From: Sitta carolinensis
Taxonomy: Eukaryota > Chordata > Aves > Passeriformes > Sittidae
Assembly (NCBI GenBank): GCA_032173965.1
Contig: CM063290.1
Location: 7,837,501 to 7,901,500, forward strand
Length of the DNA: 64,000 nucleotides
Reading direction: 5' to 3'
Part shown: positions 60,119 through 64,000 of the stretch, one piece after another
Layout: each line of letters starts with the position of its first letter
Numbering within the stretch: the first letter of the stretch is position 1
Notes under the pieces: model-generated
What the model was told of the DNA's origin: nothing
Database searches by the model: none
What the model saw: the letters and a program-made list of their open reading frames with translations, nothing else
Program-made: the position numbers and the translations under genes

Positions 60119-63100
60119 GGTGTGCAACACATATGAACTGTGGATGGGCCTTTTTCCACAAGGGCTTACTGAAGTTGCTGGGGATGTCACAAAAGGCCAA
60201 AATTGATTGTGTAACTTTTTTCAATCTTCACAACTACTTGAATGATCCAGACATATTCCTGCAGAAAATAGAGGGGAGGAGAATAATGTACATGGCAGCA
60301 TTAGCTTGGGGCATCGATGAACTGTTCAAATCTTGCAGATGACCTGAGTCTGACCCTTTCAGCAACTAAAGAATTTCTTTTAGGTTTGTCTTCGTTCTCT
60401 GCTGGCTTTGGAAGAATTGCTCAAAAATAGGAGGAAAATGATAGAGACGAAATTCCCAACTAAAGCAAAGGAATTGTGAAAGTCTTGCTGGAGAAGTTGT
60501 AATTTGGGGAATTGTCTGCTGGCTGCTTTTACAAATGGAGCACATTACATCCAACAATAGTTTGGGAAAGGAGTTGTGATTCCAGGCTTGGAGCTGCTAA
60601 AATTCTCTTCCAGTGCTGTATGTTTCAGCAGCACATGAGGAAAATGTCCTTCCCTCAGCAGTGAAATTCCATGTAGGGAAGAGCATGACCCAATGTGTTT
60701 GAGTTGAAATTTTGACATGGCTCATGTGGAAGATAACCTTTGACTGCAAGAGCCCAGGAAAGCACTCACTGCAGGAATCATCCATCTGAAATCTCAGTGA
60801 CAAGTTTGCTTCCCTCTGAGTTTTGAAGACTGTGACTATAATTAGGAGGTGCCTCTGATGGATTCCACCAACACCTCTTCTCCAAAAGGACAGAAGTCAG
60901 ACTTGTGTGGCTAGTGGGAGATCAAGTGTGAAAGCCAAGACTCCAACTCTATGGCACTGGAAAACCACTACGAAGGGGTCAGTACCATCATTAATTTCAA
61001 ACTCTTTAAAGTGCTGATAATAAGACACAGAGAAAGAATTGGCAAAGATTGTTCTCAAAGACAACTTAGTTCTGCAGTTTTCATTGCAGGAATTGCCTTG
61101 CTTTGGGGAACTGTTCTTCAGTGGTAGAGTCCAACATTTTTGAGTGATTTAGAAAACCACAACACCAGAAAAAAGCAGCTCTCTTTGCCCTTTGCATAAC
61201 TGCATGTGTTCAAAGTCTGGTGGGTCTGAATAGACCAGAAGAGTTGAGCATTGAACAGAACTGAACAAGAGCAGACTGCTGGACTGGACACTCTCCAACC
61301 ACCTGTTGTTTCGTGAGGGAGAGGAGACATCTCTGGATTTATTCCCCTGGGTATAGTATCTGGAGCTATCTGATTTCAAGGAACATAGAAATGAGGAAAA
61401 ACGTTGTGCCTTATTAGATGCTCCATAAACATCTTCCTGATTCCACCCTCCCCCCTCACCTTGATGTTGCTGCCCCTACAGGCAGCATGGGTTTTACACA
61501 GGCCTACCTTTTGCCCTCGGTCTTTGCACAAAATTTTAATTGAAAAATGTTTAACCCAACTGTTCTGGTTAAGGTGTAAAATTAACTGTGATCGTCACTT
61601 AGGTCTGGACCAAGACAAGTCACTTCAAGGAGAACACTTTAAATCTGTATACAGCAACCCTGAGTGCCACCATCACAAATTATGTGTATGTGGTGTGTCA
61701 CAGAGAAAGAACATGTGACCAGGACCTTCCTTAGATGGCAGATTTCCACATTAAAATGAACATTAGCAATTTCAGCCTCAAAAACACTTCTTCTGAAAAC
61801 AGTTAAAAGGCACTGAGAGTAATAAAATATTAATCATTGGTAAGAAGGTAAAATCATTTCCCAAGGGGCATCTTGTGGTGCTACAACTTTGCACAGTTTC
61901 CTATCTCACACTTCCTTCCTCATTATGTTGGCATTGGGATAAAAGAGCAGAATGGGTCAGGAGGTCCTGTTCCAAGTAATTAGAGAGTTGCTTCTTTTAT
62001 CTGAGTGTACCTTGTTAAAGTATATCAGTGTCAGCCAGGTTAATTGGAACTTTAATACATAATTGATGCTAATTTATGGTCGTTTTTGTTCCGGGATGCT
62101 GATGCAGACCCCAAAGTCAGGATACAGTTTTCTTGTTATTAATTATATGCTAAAAACCAATATCCCATTGGAAAGAGGGATACTTCAACTTATTATATTG
62201 TATAGATTTTTTGCCCTGGAACCCCTTGGTTCACTTGTTTCATGTTTGTTTTAAAAAGCTCATATGTAGCCTCAGCAAAAAATAATGCAAATGTTGATTT
62301 CTGTTTTTACCCATCAGCTTAATAGAAATGTTCAGCTGTGCTGCTGTGAGGAGAGCAGGGCTCCAACTCTGTAGCTGAAATATTGTTCCCAAAAAAAGCT
62401 TTTTCTCCTCAAATTGACAAAATATCCATGAAGAAGTAAATGCTATTTCTGCATTTTAATTAATTTTAAAAGTGAAGTCAGAGCTGGTACACTGGTGGAT
62501 CTATGAGAAGGAAACACCTAGAAAAGTCAAATGAGGGCCAAGTCCACTGAATCTTTGAAGCACATGGATTTCCCTGTTGGAGGTCTGGATTGCCCATGGG
62601 ATGGGGGTAGCAATTTTCCCTGAACAGAATTATTTAGTGTGGCTGGAGAACTGAGATTTTCATGGTGATGTTTCATCTAAACCACCTGGAAGCTTTTTTC
62701 TCTCATCACTGCAGTGACCAGGATGTGCAACAGAGGGGGTGTTGGTCAGTCTGCAGATTCTATGTAAGATAAGAAATTCACAGGAGGTGGAGGATGGCCA
62801 GACCATTCATTTTCCTCATAGTTTGCCCATCTCAGATTTGATGTCTGTGGGCTTTCAGTACTTGTACAGGCAAAATATGAGGGATGCTTTTCTCTCTTGT
62901 CAGTTTAGCTGAGATTTTAGTCAGATTTCCTCTAATGATAATTCTTGTAGCATCATGTACAACATGTACAGCAGGGATTGAACAGATAATATGCTGTTAT
63001 CAGATGTTCCTGCTTAGACATATCCAAAAATAATGCTGTTTCTGGGGTTAACAATGGTCCTACAAATACACTGGAAGTTCACCTGCTCCTGTATGTTGCC

Positions 63101-63406
63101 AGATATTTGAACTGGTTAGATCTGATACACGTACAACTGGTTCCTCCTTTAATTTGTTCCTCAGTTGATTTTGTTCTCTGGAAACCAGATGTGGCATAAC
63201 ATGATAAAATACCTGTAGTGGATTATGCTGGAACATGACACAACATGTGTCAAGTTTCTTTTGAACCTTTCTGAGATCAGATGTCAGTCACAAGGAGGTC
63301 ATTTTAATTACCAATGATTAATTAATTAGATGATTGTTGGACAGATGAATCCAAAGGTTATATAGCACTCTTAATCAGTGTCTGCAACCTAGAAGAAAAA
63401 TGAAGA

Positions 63407-63420
63407 TTTTTTTTTTTTTT
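63407..63420. repeat. Poly(T) run, 14 bases
   Basis: Uninterrupted run of 14 T. Simple sequence. Confidence 0.85.
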
Positions 63421-64000
63421 AATGAAAGAATGGAAAGATTGTTGCTCAAAATGTCAGTTATTTGCGTGCTGTTTGTGTAGCATTTTAAAAGTGATGAAGT
63501 GAAGTAGCATCTTCAGTACAACCCCATGAACAGTGGCAAATAATTAGGAATCACTCTGCATTTCAGAAACTACCTCTTGATTAAATATATTCCTACCTCA
63601 TTCTGGATTTTAGATGTCCAAACTGAACTATTTTTATTCATGCTGCTATTTAGGAATTTGAGTGCTGTGCAGAGCTGGGCTGTGCCAGCAGTCCTTGCCC
63701 AGTGATTCCATGTGGATCCTCCTGCTGCTGGCTGGGATGGCTGGGGACCCGCAGGGTGAAGTGATCCTGATCAAACCAAAGCAGCACTGATCACAGAAGG
63801 CGAGGTGCAGACATTGGAATGGGGATGTTTTAGCAGCAGAAAAATCCTTTTTGGTCAGCCCTGATGTTCTCAAGGATGCCTTGTGTGTTCTCCAGCTCCA
63901 TAAGTTCTGGGGCCCTGAGGGCACTGCTGCTCCTTGCTGGCCCTGAGCAGGACAGTGGGCAGCTCAGCCCAGTCATGCGCACAACTCAGGCACTCCTGTG

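Larger units (their letters stand above)
58511..64000. other. Non-coding stretch, no gene seen
   Basis: No gene recognised. The 113-codon frame at 60001-60342 and the 140-codon minus frame at 58909-59331 have no family signature, and the latter reads through A18. Homopolymers: A12 at 58752-58763 and T14 at 63407-63420. GATTAATTAATTAGATGATT (63316-63335) is a compact run of TAATTA cores. Confidence 0.5.

Noticed and set aside
60001..60342. 113-codon plus-strand frame with a fairly protein-like mix of residues
   Set aside because: I recognise no family, and there is no repeat-derived motif such as FADD or KCKV. One such frame is expected by chance; a tblastn search would decide.
1..64000. tRNA, rRNA, CRISPR arrays, bacterial operons, retroviral LTR pairs or telomeric arrays
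   Set aside because: I looked for B-box-like GGTTCRANTCC words, regularly spaced repeats, long direct terminal repeats and TTAGGG arrays on reading through and saw none.

Overview
The window reads as vertebrate nuclear DNA, most likely from a bird. The reasons are: no bacterial-style gene packing, no long reading frame with protein character, moderate AT richness with CpG depletion outside a few small patches, and interspersed repeats that are all old. The repeats I can place are amniote MIR/CORE-SINE relics, a decayed CR1-clade LINE reverse transcriptase fragment, and short fold-back elements whose wording (arms like 'ggccctgatcctgcaaa', 'tccattgaagtcaatgg', 'gatttacaccagctgagg') I know from archosaur and turtle genomes. 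I see no Alu, B1 or L1, no young CR1 tail and no LTR pair. The low density and strong decay of the repeats fit a bird better than a turtle or crocodile. Assignment to a species or locus is not possible from sequence alone.

I find no protein-coding gene, tRNA, rRNA or CRISPR array. The longest ATG-started frames (182, 170, 162, 160, 158 and 154 codons) are what chance gives in 64 kb; several simply read through simple repeats. The window is best described as intergenic or long-intron DNA. A short coding exon could still be hidden, because exons cannot be proved by eye.

Layout: 1-5.6 kb holds a 48-base poly(A) run, an AT-rich stretch with homeodomain-type motifs and two fold-back relics. 5.6-6.8 kb holds two MIR-type SINEs, one an extended form of about 460 bp. 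6.8-20 kb holds scattered SINE and fold-back relics and a GT-rich low-complexity block at 15.5 kb. 20.2-20.5 kb holds the dead LINE fragment on the minus strand. 22-26 kb has two antisense MIR pieces, a CRE-type octamer and the clearest fold-back element (25807-25932). 26.3-26.9 kb has nested palindromes and a p53-like double half-site. 30.9 kb has a 40-base poly(T). 37.5 kb has an IRF-type site. 41.5 kb has a perfect 12-bp-arm hairpin. 43.1 kb is a TG microsatellite. 47.5 kb has a 40-bp-arm inverted repeat. 48.8-51.7 kb has small CpG-rich patches, a G-quadruplex motif and an inverted pair of TAATCC sites. 52.7 kb has the best full-length MIR-type SINE. 58-60 kb has more SINE and fold-back relics.

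Nothing here amounts to a multi-gene system. The points most worth following are the 47.5 kb inverted repeat, the dispersed fold-back family, and the motif clusters that could mark regulatory elements. All repeat-family assignments come from recognising consensus wording by eye, not from an alignment or database search.
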